64,000 nucleotides of DNA, taken from NCBI GenBank assembly GCA_017449265.1, contig JAFSJW010000006.1, forward strand, positions 49,558 to 113,557. The letters are read 5' to 3'. This DNA comes from Treponema sp. (GTDB lineage Bacteria > Spirochaetota > Spirochaetia > Treponematales > Treponemataceae). Shown here in pieces: positions 17,190-26,630 of this stretch. A model generated the notes under the pieces. That model saw nothing but the letters and a program-made list of their open reading frames with translations. It had not been told where the DNA came from and ran no database searches. The stretch's first letter is position 1; each line of letters opens with the position of its first letter. The translations under genes were made by a program, and so were the position numbers.

Positions 17190-17241
17190 ATATATGAAAA
17201 AGTGTAAATTTTGACATAAAAATCACACTTTTTCATATATA
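17190..17241. promoter_or_regulatory. Perfect 16-bp inverted repeat in front of the ATPase gene
   Basis: ATATATGAAAAAGTGT (17190-17205) is the exact reverse complement of ACACTTTTTCATATAT (17226-17241). Twenty bases separate the arms. It lies 10-60 bp upstream of the ATPase start and could be an operator or a structured leader. A further half-site, CACACTTTTT, follows near 17257. Confidence 0.6.
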
Positions 17242-17305
17242 AATTTCTCAAAATTTCACACTTTTTGGCAGCACGGATAAAATTTCCAAAATACAGGCGG
17301 GTGCG

Positions 17306-17363
17306 AAGATTATTATATGAGAAAATGTGAAATGCTAGAATTATGCCCGTCTGTGGACTTTGC
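17306..17363. repeat. Second copy of the segment found at 15417-15467
   Basis: It covers the last codons of the acyltransferase gene and the bases after its stop. AAGATTATTATAT occurs here and again at 17180 as a short direct repeat that brackets about 130 bp. Confidence 0.6.
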
Positions 17364-18458
17364 CAGTCAGAATGATTTTCTGGAGAGTTTTTTTTGCCAG
17401 AATGAACACAACAAGAATCGCTGTGCAAAATAAAATCCTGAAAAGACAGTTTAGTCCCATGTTGATATTATCTGCATTCAGTCTTGCTCTGAGAAATTCA
17501 TTGAAAGAATCTTGATGAACAAGATTGTGATGCCAGTACTTGAAAAAAAATCTATCAAGATGATGAGCGCAAAGCAGTTCAAGTGAATTTTTACCAAAAA
17601 AAATCAGAGGTTTTCTGATAATAGCATGAAATTGTTCAAGAGCCTTGCTAAACTGAATAATGCAAAAAGAGCCAAAAAAAGCGACAAGAAAACACAGCAT
17701 CGAAAGTGGGTAACTTCTAGCCGCAAGGTCAATGGCAACTCCTTTTGTCCATGACATATAAATCCAAAGGAAAAAACCGATGATTCCCGCAATTTTCATG
17801 TATTCTTGTGGCAAAAGTTTCTTTGGCATTCCATCATCCGAAATTGAAAAACCATTTTTCAGAATATACCCTATATCTAGAAAAAAGGCTGCTGGAAAAA
17901 GTAAATCAATACTCTGCGGCATATGTATGTCAGCTGCTACCATGATGAATGTTCCAAACAGAATGAAAATTTCACGATAATTTTTTACATAAACAAGCAG
18001 TAATCTGAAAAAGAATTTAGCATAGAAAAGTGCCAGCAAAAACCAAAGGAATCCAAATTCTTTTCGATTTGCAAAATCCGCTCCCCATAAGGCAACTATA
18101 AGGATATTTTTCAGGCAAGTTTTAAGAGAAAAATCTTCAAAAAACATCTCCAGTGGGATTTGCACAAGCAGAACAACAAATACAGGAATTACAAGCCTCT
18201 TGAAGTCTTTTAAAGTGGCTTTCGCCATATCCTTGGTCGAAATTGTTTTAAGCGTATAGCCGGCAAGAATAAAAAAAATCGGCATATGAAAAGAATAAAT
18301 AATTCTTCCTATAGGCGTGGCTGTATGGCCGATTATTGTACAAATAATGGCAATTCCTTTTGCTATATCCAGCCACAATAATCTTTTGTCATTTTTTTGA
18401 TTTGTATCAACACTATTATTAAAACCAGTATACTTTAGTGGGGGGGGGTAATCGTCAT
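17341..18458 (-). CDS. Membrane acyltransferase (acyltransferase-3 family), apparently phase-variable and out of frame here
   Basis: The body (17341-18378, 345 residues) is an integral membrane O-acyltransferase with about ten helices. It opens with WLDIAKGIAIICTIIGH, the conserved helix holding the His of this family, followed by YSFHMPIFFILAGY. Such enzymes acetylate or acylate surface polysaccharides, glycolipids or peptidoglycan. The only start with a good ribosome site (GAGGTG, about 7 bases upstream) is the ATG at 18458. From there the frame runs into nine C residues (18448-18440 on the plus strand as G) and stops after MTITPPH. With ten or seven residues in the tract it joins the acyltransferase frame, giving about 372 residues. 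The downstream frame is otherwise intact, as expected for slipped-strand phase variation. A TTG at 18378 is a poor alternative start. Confidence 0.8.
18440..18448. repeat. Poly-G (poly-C on the coding strand) tract of nine bases
   Basis: Nine consecutive G on the plus strand lie 10 bases inside the acyltransferase gene as judged from its best start codon. The present length shifts the frame. Confidence 0.9.
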
Positions 18459-18533
18459 ATGTTCACACCTCGATTTTTCATAATGGGACATTCACGGAAA
18501 CACTGATTAAAGCTCATCTGAATGAATACGAAG

Positions 18534-18578
18534 GTGCAAGGTGACTGAGTTTATAAACACCATCGTCGCCTTGCACAT
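18534..18578 (-). terminator. Hairpin after argD
   Basis: GTGCAAGGTGAC and GTCGCCTTGCAC form a 12-bp stem (one G-U pair) about 6 bases past the argD stop. No run of T follows, so this may stabilise the mRNA end or terminate only weakly. Confidence 0.5.
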
Positions 18579-18584
18579 ATTATC

Positions 18585-19754
18585 CTACAGCGTCTCAAGC
18601 GTTGATTTGAGAATCTTTAATCCCTCGTCAATCTCCTCCTGGGAGATGTTGAGCGGCGGAACAAGACGAAGCGTGTTCGCCCCGGCCGTGGATGTCATAA
18701 GACCGTTCGCAAGGAGTTTCTTCTCAAGCTCCAGCGCGCTCTTTCCGTTCACAATGTCAACTCCAATCATCAGGCCCTTTCCGCGAATGTCGCCAGTGTT
18801 GGGGCTGTTCCATGAAGCAATCGACTTTCTGATGTAATCGCCTTTCTGAACAACGCTCTCCAAGAAGCCCGGCTTTTGTAGCTCGTGGAGGACAACGAGT
18901 CCCGCCGCACAAGCAAGGGGATTTCCGGCGAATGTGGACTGGTGGTCTCCAGCCTTGAACACGCCGTTCGCCTTGCCTCGGAAGAGGATTCCGCCCATCG
19001 GCACACCACCGGCGACCCCCTTGGCGAATGATACGACTTCCGGCTCAAAGCCCAGCGCGTCGCTCGCCAAAAGCGTTCCAGTGCGGCCAAAGCCCGTCTG
19101 AACCTCGTCCGCCATGACGATGGCACCTGCTTTCCGCGCCGCATCAGCCGCAGCCTTAGCCCATGCAGGGTCAATCATGTTCACTCCGCCCTCGCCCTGC
19201 ACGCACTCAATCATAAGCGCAGCGGTAGTATCGTCGAACGCAGTCTTTATCGCCTCCCAGTCGTTCGCCTTTATCGTTTTAAAGCCGTCAACATAAGGCG
19301 CAAAATACGGCGGATGGAACTTGTCCTGCCCGGTGGCAGTGAGCGTGGCAAGCGTGCGACCGTGGAACGAGCTTTCCAGCGTGTAGATGATGTGCCGTTT
19401 CTCGCCGCCGTTCAGATAGCCGTATTTTCGTGCCAGCTTGAACGCAGCCTCGTTTCCCTCGCCGCCCGAGTTTCCGAAGTACGCGCCCTCAAAGCCAGTC
19501 GCCTTCAAAAGCTCCGTGGCGAACTGAACGCCCACATCGCTCACAAAATAGTTGCAGATGTGAATCTGCTTTTCCGCCTGATTTTTGATTGCATCCACAA
19601 GCGGCTTGAAATTGTGCCCAAGTGAGTTCACTGCGATTCCCGCCAAAAAGTCAATGTACTTCTTGCCGTCCGCATCCCACACCGTCGAGCCTTGTCCGTG
19701 CGTCAAAACCACATCGAACGAACCGTAATTATTAACAACAATTTTTGACCCCAT
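18585..19754 (-). CDS. argD: Acetylornithine aminotransferase
   Basis: A class III PLP aminotransferase of 389 residues that converts N-acetylglutamate semialdehyde to N-acetylornithine in arginine synthesis. Typical marks are NSGGEGNEAAFKLARKYG (phosphate-binding and substrate region), SSFHGRT, the PLP-contacting Asp in MADEVQTGFGRTG, the Schiff-base Lys in SFAKGVAGG, and HQSTFAGNPLACAA. Length is standard. It is the last gene of argJ, argB, chemoreceptor, argD, all on the minus strand. 21 bp separate it from the chemoreceptor gene, so it is probably read from the same transcript. A related ornithine or succinylornithine role cannot be excluded, but the arg neighbours support ArgD. Confidence 0.93.
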   Translation of the reverse strand: MGSKIVVNNYGSFDVVLTHGQGSTVWDADGKKYIDFLAGIAVNSLGHNFKPLVDAIKNQAEKQIHICNYFVSDVGVQFATELLKATGFEGAYFGNSGGEGNEAAFKLARKYGYLNGGEKRHIIYTLESSFHGRTLATLTATGQDKFHPPYFAPYVDGFKTIKANDWEAIKTAFDDTTAALMIECVQGEGGVNMIDPAWAKAAADAARKAGAIVMADEVQTGFGRTGTLLASDALGFEPEVVSFAKGVAGGVPMGGILFRGKANGVFKAGDHQSTFAGNPLACAAGLVVLHELQKPGFLESVVQKGDYIRKSIASWNSPNTGDIRGKGLMIGVDIVNGKSALELEKKLLANGLMTSTAGANTLRLVPPLNISQEEIDEGLKILKSTLETL

Positions 19755-19775
19755 ATGTCACCTCGATTTTTTGTT

Positions 19776-21860
19776 TTAGACCTCGAACTGGTCAACCTGC
19801 GCACCGATTCCGCTGATTGAGGCAGCCATCTCCTCGGAAATTTCCGAAAGAGCAGCTCCAGTCTCGTTGATTTTCCGCGCACCGATTGCCATCTCGTCCA
19901 TCTTGCGCTTCATGCCCAGCGTTGCGTCCTGCAATGCGTGGACTTCTTTCAGGATTTCCTGGCTGCCCGCGGACATTTCCTGGGACGCGTTCTTTACCTC
20001 GCTCGTGCTGTCGTTCATGTTGTGGAGTGCCTCGGTAATCTGCCTGCTTCCCTGGTTCTGCTCCTCCATAGCCGCCTTTATCTGCCGCACAAGCGCATCG
20101 ATTTCGGAAATCTCGTTGGCAAGATTCGTGTAGCCGCGCACACCGTCCTGAGCCGAAAGAACAACCATGTCGATACTGTTCTGAATGCTCTTGAGCTGCT
20201 CACCGATTGTCTTTGACTGCACGCTTGATGTCTCGGAAAGTTTTCTGATTTCGTCGGAAACCACCGCGAATCCCTTTCCAGCCTCGCCTGCGTGGGCAGC
20301 CTCAATAGCCGCATTCATGGCAAGCAAGTTCGTCTGGCTCGCAATATTGGCAATTGCCGTGTTAGCGTCGCGGAGCAGCTTTGACTGCGCCTCAATCTGG
20401 CTTATCTGCTCGCTGAGTTTTGTCTGCGTATCCGCGCCGCGCCGCGCGTTTTCAGCAAGAGCCTCGAACGAATCCGCCATCTTGTCCACCGAAAAGTTGA
20501 CCGAAGAAATGTTCCCAATCATCTCCTCCACGGCGGAACTTGCCTGTGAAACACCGTCCGCCTGGGACTCCACCATTTTTTCAAGGGACTGGATGTTCGC
20601 AAGGATTTCATTCACCGCGCCAGCCGTCTGCTGAACGCTTCCGCTCTGCGTGCTGATGTTTCCGCCCATGCTCTCGATATTGGCGATAATCTGCGTAATT
20701 GACGCGCTCGTGTCCTGGGTACTTTCCTTCAAATTCTGACCAGCGGCCATGAGGGTGTCCTTCGATTTTTTCATTACGCTGATAATGCTCTGCATCTTCT
20801 CCGAGAACGCGTTGAACCCGGCAACCACATCGCCAATCTCATTATTCGTATGAACATTGATTCGTTTTGTCAAATCAGCCTTGCCCGAAGCGATTTCTTT
20901 GATGCTGTCGCGCACAATGCCCAGCGGTTTAAGCGCGCGCGTAATGAAAAACCCGAATATGCCGCCAAGAATCACGAACACTACAGCAAGGATAATCATC
21001 CTTTTGAGCATTGAGCGAAGCACACCATTAGCCTGGTCTTTGTTCTGGACTACGCCCAAAATCCACTCACCGCCATTAATCGGCGTCCATGAGAGATAAT
21101 AGTTTGCTCCGTCCTGCTGGAATTCCTGAACGCCGCTTCCGCCTTTCACCATCTGCTTCTCCGCTTCCACCAGACCTTCTATTCCTGCAATATCCGTCTT
21201 TTCCAAGTCATTGTCCAGTTTGTCGATTCCAGTGTAATCGATGCCGGCCATTTTTGCGCCAGCCTTATTGATTATGAAGCAGTAGCCGTCATAGTCCAAA
21301 TCTACTCCGCCAACAATCTCGTTGAGTCTGGAAGCCGATGTTACACCAGAAAGTATTCCGACAATACGATGTGAGTCATCGTAAAGCGGAGCAGAAACAA
21401 CAATCGTCATCTTTAAGTCGATGCGGGCAAACAATACATCTGAAATATTCGATACGCCAGCCATCGCGCTCTTGAAAAACGGTCTGTCGCCAGCAAATCC
21501 TGTATGCCCCGTCGTACTCTTAACATTTCCGTCAGGATATCCAATCTGGAAACGCTCAAAACCTATTCGCTTTGCCTCATCCGCCAAAATCGGCTGCTGG
21601 ACTGAAAAATCCATCGACCGAATATCATCACGCTGGGCAATGTCCTCAACCTGCTTTATGTATGTGGCAATTTCCATATCAACGAGCTTACCCGCACTTT
21701 CCCCGCTCTTTTTCATGGAAGAAACAACCTCATCCGTATGGGAATTGGAAAAGTTAAGGAAACCGACCGCCGTAAGCATACTACATGTTACAAGCGTTGC
21801 TCCCATGATGCCAGCAGAAATAGAAAAAACCAATCCCCGTTTTTGTAAAAAACCACCCAT
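19776..21860 (-). CDS. Methyl-accepting chemotaxis protein inside the arginine gene cluster
   Basis: The 694-residue receptor has an N-terminal membrane helix (about 9-37), a periplasmic sensor of about 250 residues that looks like a Cache-type ligand domain ([18 protein letters not shown]), a second helix (about 290-312), a HAMP domain, and a long cytoplasmic coiled coil. The conserved signalling hairpin reads [20 protein letters not shown]. It should pass ligand binding to CheA/CheW. GAGG lies 8 bases before the ATG. It sits between argB and argD, 62 bp after argB; a weak hairpin there (AGAAAA with TTTTCT) may partly terminate. The position suggests, but does not prove, that it senses arginine, ornithine or a related amino acid. 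Confidence 0.92.
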   Translation of the reverse strand: MGGFLQKRGLVFSISAGIMGATLVTCSMLTAVGFLNFSNSHTDEVVSSMKKSGESAGKLVDMEIATYIKQVEDIAQRDDIRSMDFSVQQPILADEAKRIGFERFQIGYPDGNVKSTTGHTGFAGDRPFFKSAMAGVSNISDVLFARIDLKMTIVVSAPLYDDSHRIVGILSGVTSASRLNEIVGGVDLDYDGYCFIINKAGAKMAGIDYTGIDKLDNDLEKTDIAGIEGLVEAEKQMVKGGSGVQEFQQDGANYYLSWTPINGGEWILGVVQNKDQANGVLRSMLKRMIILAVVFVILGGIFGFFITRALKPLGIVRDSIKEIASGKADLTKRINVHTNNEIGDVVAGFNAFSEKMQSIISVMKKSKDTLMAAGQNLKESTQDTSASITQIIANIESMGGNISTQSGSVQQTAGAVNEILANIQSLEKMVESQADGVSQASSAVEEMIGNISSVNFSVDKMADSFEALAENARRGADTQTKLSEQISQIEAQSKLLRDANTAIANIASQTNLLAMNAAIEAAHAGEAGKGFAVVSDEIRKLSETSSVQSKTIGEQLKSIQNSIDMVVLSAQDGVRGYTNLANEISEIDALVRQIKAAMEEQNQGSRQITEALHNMNDSTSEVKNASQEMSAGSQEILKEVHALQDATLGMKRKMDEMAIGARKINETGAALSEISEEMAASISGIGAQVDQFEV

Positions 21861-21922
21861 AAAAAAAACCTCGTTGCAAAAAAATTATTTTATCATAGTA
21901 AGAAAACCCAAATTCAGATTTT

Positions 21923-22828
21923 CTAGTAAATCATTGTTCCGATTCCTCGATCCGAGAACATTTCAATCAAAAGCGAATGAGGAACCCGTCCATCTATGAT
22001 ATGGGTTCTTGGAACTCCGCCCTCGCGCGCCATCATGCAGCACTCGATTTTTGGAATCATGCCTCCGGCAATAATCCCATTATCAAAATATTCCTGAATT
22101 TCGTTCATGCGGATTCTAGGAATAAGGCTCTTTGGGTCATTTATGTCGCGCAAAACGCCAGGCACATTCGTAAGCTGCACGAATTTTGCGGCTTTGAGCG
22201 CGATTGCGATTTTTGCTGCGGCAGTATCAGCGTTGATGTTGTAACGATTGAAATCACCGCTTTCGCCAAGCGCAACGGTTGAAACAACAGGAATAAAGCC
22301 TTTGTCCAAAAGCGAGATTACAATCTCAGGGTTCACTTCGGTCACTTCGCCAACAAAGCCCAAGTCCGCGCCGTCCTTGTCGATTTTCTTGGCACGCAAA
22401 AGCCCAGAGTCAACGCCCGAAAGACCTACAGCCTTTCCGCCTTCCTGCAGAAGAATTCCAACAATGTCCTTGTTCAGCTTGCCAGTAAGAACCATCTGCA
22501 CGATTTCCATCGTTTCTGTGTCCGTGTACCTTAGCCCGTTCACGAATTTGGACTCTTTGCCCACTCGCTCAAGCATCTTGTTGATTTCTGGACCGCCTCC
22601 ATGCACAAGAACGACTCTGACTCCAATCGTGTTCAGAAGAACAATGTCCTCCATGACGGCAGACTTCAAGTCCTCGTTGAGCATTGCGTTTCCGCCGTAC
22701 TTTACAACGACCGTCTTTCCAACCCAGTGGCGGAAATAAGGCAATGCCTGAACAAGCACATCCGACCAATGATAAGAATCCACCCTCGGATCAATTTTTT
22801 CCCTAAGTTCGTTATCTGTATCAGCCAT
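21923..22828 (-). CDS. argB: Acetylglutamate kinase, probably arginine-inhibited type
   Basis: This 301-residue amino-acid kinase phosphorylates N-acetylglutamate, the second step of arginine synthesis. Conserved elements are [10 protein letters not shown] (ATP/phosphate loop), [11 protein letters not shown], and [11 protein letters not shown]. It carries the two marks of feedback-inhibited kinases: an extra N-terminal helix running into [10 protein letters not shown], and the C-terminal pattern [16 protein letters not shown]. Combined with the transacetylase ArgJ next door, this fits the acetyl-recycling pathway, in which the kinase is the step inhibited by arginine. It is 23 bp downstream of argJ. 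Confidence 0.94.
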   Translation of the reverse strand: MADTDNELREKIDPRVDSYHWSDVLVQALPYFRHWVGKTVVVKYGGNAMLNEDLKSAVMEDIVLLNTIGVRVVLVHGGGPEINKMLERVGKESKFVNGLRYTDTETMEIVQMVLTGKLNKDIVGILLQEGGKAVGLSGVDSGLLRAKKIDKDGADLGFVGEVTEVNPEIVISLLDKGFIPVVSTVALGESGDFNRYNINADTAAAKIAIALKAAKFVQLTNVPGVLRDINDPKSLIPRIRMNEIQEYFDNGIIAGGMIPKIECCMMAREGGVPRTHIIDGRVPHSLLIEMFSDRGIGTMIY

Positions 22829-22851
22829 AATTAAAAATCCCCCTTCCCGTA

Positions 22852-24123
22852 TTATGTTCTGTAGTCGCCGTTGATTTTCACATAATCATAGGTCAAGTCG
22901 CAGCCCCACGCAGTTCCACGCGCAGAACCGTCCTCAAGCTCCACGAGAATCTCAACAGCCTCCTCGGTAAGAATCTTTTTTGCCAAATCTTCATCGAAAT
23001 TAAGAGGAACTCCGTGGTCAAACACCTTGATTACGTTCTCTTTTCCGCCATTCGTGTCGCCGTCCTCAAAATAACGCTTTGCGCCCTCGCGGCTCAAAAA
23101 GCTCACGCTCGTCTTTTCCGGCGTGAAGAAGAATCCTGAGTAGCCCATTGCGTCCAAAATTCGCCCCCAGTTTGCATCCGCCCCGAAGAATGCGGCCTTA
23201 ACGAGATTTGAGCAGATGACGGCTTTTGCCAGCCCACGGGCATTTTCCACAGTATCCGCGCCAACCACATTGCAAGTTACAAGTCTTGAAGCCCCCTCGC
23301 CGTCAGCAGCGATTTTTTTTGCCATCTGTGTGTTCAGCGCATTCAGGGCCGCAACGAAAATATCAAAATCAGCCCCCTCAGAAGTAATCGTATCATTGCC
23401 AGCCATGCCGTTCGCAAGGATAAGAAGAGTATCATTTGTGGAAGTGTCGCCGTCAACAGAAACGCAGTTGTAAGTTCCGGCGACAGAAGAGCGAAGAGCC
23501 TTCTCAAGCATAGGCTGTGAAATAGCGCAGTCCGTCGTAATGAACCCGAGCATTGTTCCAAGATTGATATGAATCATTCCGGAGCCTTTTGCCATAGTTC
23601 CAAAACGAACCTTTTTTCCGCCGATTTCGGTTTCAAGCGCAACTTCCTTGTACTTTGTGTCCGTTGTCATAATCGCAATTCTGGCTTCCTTGTGACCTTC
23701 CTTTGAAAGCCCGTCCGCAAGGCGGTCAAGCCCAGAAAGAATTTTTTCCACAGGAAGCTGCTGTCCGATAACACCAGTAGAGCAGACAAGAACATCGTCC
23801 GTCTGGATTCCGAGCCGCTTTGCAACAGCCTCGGCCTCTTTCAGAGCGTTCTCATATCCCTGAGCACCAGTACAAGCATTGGCATTACCAGAATTCGCGA
23901 TGATTGCCTGAGCAGTTCCGTTTTTTATATGATTTTTATCAAGTTTCACACATTCGGCTTTTACTCTGTTCTGAGTAAAAACACCGGCAGCCGCACAGCG
24001 TTTTTCACTGAAAATAAGAGCTGTGTCGTTTGTTTTTCTGCTCGCTTTGATTGAATTCAAAATGCCGTTCGCAGAAAATCCTGCTGGAGCCGTAACTCCG
24101 CCATCAACAAAAGTAAATTCCAT
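22852..24123 (-). CDS. argJ: Glutamate N-acetyltransferase/ornithine acetyltransferase
   Basis: ArgJ moves the acetyl group from N-acetylornithine to glutamate and may also make N-acetylglutamate from acetyl-CoA. The precursor of 423 residues cleaves itself before a Thr: [20 protein letters not shown] contains that motif, with Thr in the TML triplet. SGNANACTG and [14 protein letters not shown] are further conserved blocks. The ATG at 24123 is chosen because AAGG stands 8 bases upstream; an in-frame GTG nine bases earlier overlaps that site. It is the first gene of the arg cluster and has its own promoter at 24185-24213. Confidence 0.94.
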   Translation of the reverse strand: MEFTFVDGGVTAPAGFSANGILNSIKASRKTNDTALIFSEKRCAAAGVFTQNRVKAECVKLDKNHIKNGTAQAIIANSGNANACTGAQGYENALKEAEAVAKRLGIQTDDVLVCSTGVIGQQLPVEKILSGLDRLADGLSKEGHKEARIAIMTTDTKYKEVALETEIGGKKVRFGTMAKGSGMIHINLGTMLGFITTDCAISQPMLEKALRSSVAGTYNCVSVDGDTSTNDTLLILANGMAGNDTITSEGADFDIFVAALNALNTQMAKKIAADGEGASRLVTCNVVGADTVENARGLAKAVICSNLVKAAFFGADANWGRILDAMGYSGFFFTPEKTSVSFLSREGAKRYFEDGDTNGGKENVIKVFDHGVPLNFDEDLAKKILTEEAVEILVELEDGSARGTAWGCDLTYDYVKINGDYRT

Positions 24124-24184
24124 ATAAGCCACCTTATTTCCGACGATGAACTGAATTTTTGCAGCCCATCGCTCGTTTTTGAAA

Positions 24185-24213
24185 ATTATACGGAATTAGA
24201 AAAATGTGTACAA
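24185..24213 (-). promoter_or_regulatory. Promoter of argJ
   Basis: On the minus strand TTGTAC (24213-24208), 17 bp, then TATAAT (24190-24185). The predicted start site is near 24178, which gives a leader of about 55 bases. No clear ARG-box palindrome overlaps it. Confidence 0.6.
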
Positions 24214-24318
24214 GTAATTATTCAGACCAAGCCAATCCAGCGTTTTAGGCATACGATGAACGCATAAAAACCGCACTATCCGCTGAATAGCTACAAAAAA
24301 AAGAAACAATCACTTGGA

Positions 24319-24333
24319 ATTTTCCGAACAGGT
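24319..24333. repeat. Half copy of the palindromic element (copy J)
   Basis: Directly after the TGA of the TPR lipoprotein gene, on the minus strand, the sequence reads ACCTGTTCGGAAAA, the left arm of the 39-bp element; the right arm is not recognisable. Confidence 0.5.
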
Positions 24334-26199
24334 TCACTTCTCTTTATTTATATCAAGCTGCCTCTTCAACGCCCGTGCCTCCGCATTTTTCGGATCAAGC
24401 ATAATCGCGTAATCCAAAGCACGGACAGCTTCCTGCGGGTCTTTCATTCCAACCCGAACTTTTGCCATTCTGCACAAGATTTTTGATTTCAGCTCCGGCT
24501 CGCGTGCTTTTCCTGCGGCAAGCCCATACAAAGACAAAGCCTTTGCTTTGTCTCCAGTTGAAGACATAATCATCGCAAGGTTTATGACCGAAGAGGGAGA
24601 AGTCATTGTAGCCACGGAATTAAAGTCGCCGCCTTCGGTCAGAACGAACTCGTACAACTGCCTGGCCGCCTTTGCGTTCCCATCAAGAAGAGAGAAATAA
24701 GCCGCGTACTCAAGTTCCCAAAGAGCCATTCCGCTGGCAGCTTTAGCAACCTCATCGCCAAAGACCATTTTCATTGCAGGAGTTATTTTCTGAACGGAAA
24801 TGCGTCTCTCGCCGCCAAAAACATCAGTTTGAACGGCAGGAATCTCATATTCAGAATTTTTTTCAAAAGAAAGCGGGAGAAGATACTTTGATTTTATGTA
24901 ATTTGAGAAAAGTTCCCTGGCAGACTCAACTTCGTTGTAAGAGATAAGTTTTTGCACGACGAACTGAACGAGCTTGGGCGGATAGAGATTAGTTCCAAGA
25001 GTATTATGCTCAAGCTCTTCCCACAAAAGGGCCATTTTCTGCTTTACAGGAGCATCCTTTTTCTCAAACAGCTTGAGGGAAAGTCGTTCCACGATAAGCT
25101 CCTCGGACTTATCGCCTTTTTCAATAGCCTCATTAATCCTGAAAATCGCATCGCTCACAAGAAATCTCGGACGCTCATCAAATTCGCGCATTTTGTTAGT
25201 GCGCAAAGATGTTTTTCTGAGCGTAAGCTCCAAATCCGACATCGGAACAGGCTTTGAATCCTCGACGGCAAGTTTTCCGTAAGTAAGGAGAGCTGGAACG
25301 GAAACATTCCCGGACATTATTACGCCCATGAGAAGAGAATACGCCTTTTTGTACTGCTCATTATTGTACGCCCAGATTGCGCTGTTCACGGAAATATTCG
25401 CCGGAAAATCAACAGTGTTCTCAAGGATAAGCTCGCGCTCATGCTCGGCATGGTCAAGGTCGTTGAGCATGACATAAGAATCTGATGCAAGGCTTGTTGA
25501 TAGCACCGTAGGGGTTTCAACGAAAGCAAGATTCGTTATGGCAAGGTCAAAGTTACCGGCATCGTACTGAACAAAAGACCAGAACAGCGCGTCCTTCGGG
25601 TCGAATGAAGGAGGCTGCAATGCCGCCGCTTTAGAATACTCCCCTGAAGCAAGGTACGCAAGGGACGCATTCTTGAGCCACTGCGGATTTTTCGTCGCAA
25701 CATAGGCATCATAATATGCACCCGAAAGCGACTTTGAAAGATAGCCCGCGCGTCTCCCAGATTCCTTGACAGATTTTTCGATTTTTTTTAGGGCTGCCTC
25801 CGAATAAACGGAGCCATATTTTGTTCCAATAAGAGAAGAAGAGATTTTTACAGCATCATCAAGTCTTCCCTCAACAATCAGGAAATGACCGTAAATGGCA
25901 GAAATTTCCAGATTGCCAGGATTTTTTTTCAGTCCCCGAACAAGGATTTTTTCGGCAGCTTTCTTTTCGCCCAACCTCATATAGCGGCGGTAAATTCCGA
26001 TTCGCTCCAAAGATGTCGAAGCATATCGCTCCGACTTTTTTAAAGCGGTAAAAGCCTCTTTCAAATCGCCATCGCGCAAATGCATATCAACACTTACCAT
26101 AGCAGACTGATAAAGGCTTTCATCGTTATTCTTGCTGCATGAAATCATCAGGCAAAAAACCGAAAAGACCAAAAAAATTGTTTGAAATACTCTTCTCAT
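24334..26199 (-). CDS. TPR-repeat lipoprotein
   Basis: The 621-residue protein has a lipoprotein signal (FCLMISCSKNN, Cys at about residue 21) and is otherwise made of helical pairs of TPR type. The clearest are at the start (YQSAMVSVDMHLRDGDLKEA) and at the end (AVRALDYAIMLDPKNAEARA). TPR lipoproteins in spirochaetes often serve as periplasmic scaffolds for envelope assembly. The gene follows nusB by 18 bp in the same direction and so belongs to the alaS-to-nusB run. No Shine-Dalgarno site is obvious before the ATG. The partner is unknown. Confidence 0.8.
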   Translation of the reverse strand: MRRVFQTIFLVFSVFCLMISCSKNNDESLYQSAMVSVDMHLRDGDLKEAFTALKKSERYASTSLERIGIYRRYMRLGEKKAAEKILVRGLKKNPGNLEISAIYGHFLIVEGRLDDAVKISSSLIGTKYGSVYSEAALKKIEKSVKESGRRAGYLSKSLSGAYYDAYVATKNPQWLKNASLAYLASGEYSKAAALQPPSFDPKDALFWSFVQYDAGNFDLAITNLAFVETPTVLSTSLASDSYVMLNDLDHAEHERELILENTVDFPANISVNSAIWAYNNEQYKKAYSLLMGVIMSGNVSVPALLTYGKLAVEDSKPVPMSDLELTLRKTSLRTNKMREFDERPRFLVSDAIFRINEAIEKGDKSEELIVERLSLKLFEKKDAPVKQKMALLWEELEHNTLGTNLYPPKLVQFVVQKLISYNEVESARELFSNYIKSKYLLPLSFEKNSEYEIPAVQTDVFGGERRISVQKITPAMKMVFGDEVAKAASGMALWELEYAAYFSLLDGNAKAARQLYEFVLTEGGDFNSVATMTSPSSVINLAMIMSSTGDKAKALSLYGLAAGKAREPELKSKILCRMAKVRVGMKDPQEAVRALDYAIMLDPKNAEARALKRQLDINKEK

Positions 26200-26217
26200 G
26201 CTGTAATTAACTGCTCG

Positions 26218-26625
26218 CTACTCAAGTGACTTCTTTATATTGTCAAGAATAGCATTTATAAATTTATATGAATCATCAGGACCAAATTCTTTTGCAATGT
26301 GAATTGCCTCGTCAATTACAATCGAAGGCATTATGTCTTTCTGCTTCAAGAGCGAATAAACGCTCATGCGCAAAATAGCCACGCTCACTTTGTTCAACCG
26401 GTTGAAATCCCAGTTTTTCAAGAACTTCTTTATGATTCCGTCTATTTCATCCTTGCATTCAACAGCCCCTGCTATCAGATGCCTGGAAAATGCAAGGGAT
26501 TCGTCATCAACAGAAACTGGATTTTCAACCCAGCCGAATGTGAGGACTTCCTCAAGAGGAATATTCCCCACATCCCACGAATACAAGCCCTGAAACGCAA
26601 TAATTCTGCTTTCGCGCCGTGTCAT
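26218..26625 (-). CDS. nusB: Transcription antitermination protein NusB
   Basis: NusB binds boxA RNA with S10 and prevents early termination in rRNA operons. The 135-residue all-helical protein shows the usual N-terminus MTRRESRIIAFQGLYSWD and the C-terminal block SIVIDEAIHIAKEFG then YKFINAILDNI. I chose the ATG at 26625, five bases after the stop of the upstream gene; the frame could start at a TTG at 26637 overlapping that stop. Upstream is the SurA-like gene and downstream the TPR lipoprotein. As I recall, T. pallidum has nusB, a basic membrane protein and alaS in the same order. Confidence 0.9.
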   Translation of the reverse strand: MTRRESRIIAFQGLYSWDVGNIPLEEVLTFGWVENPVSVDDESLAFSRHLIAGAVECKDEIDGIIKKFLKNWDFNRLNKVSVAILRMSVYSLLKQKDIMPSIVIDEAIHIAKEFGPDDSYKFINAILDNIKKSLE

Positions 26626-26630
26626 CCGTT

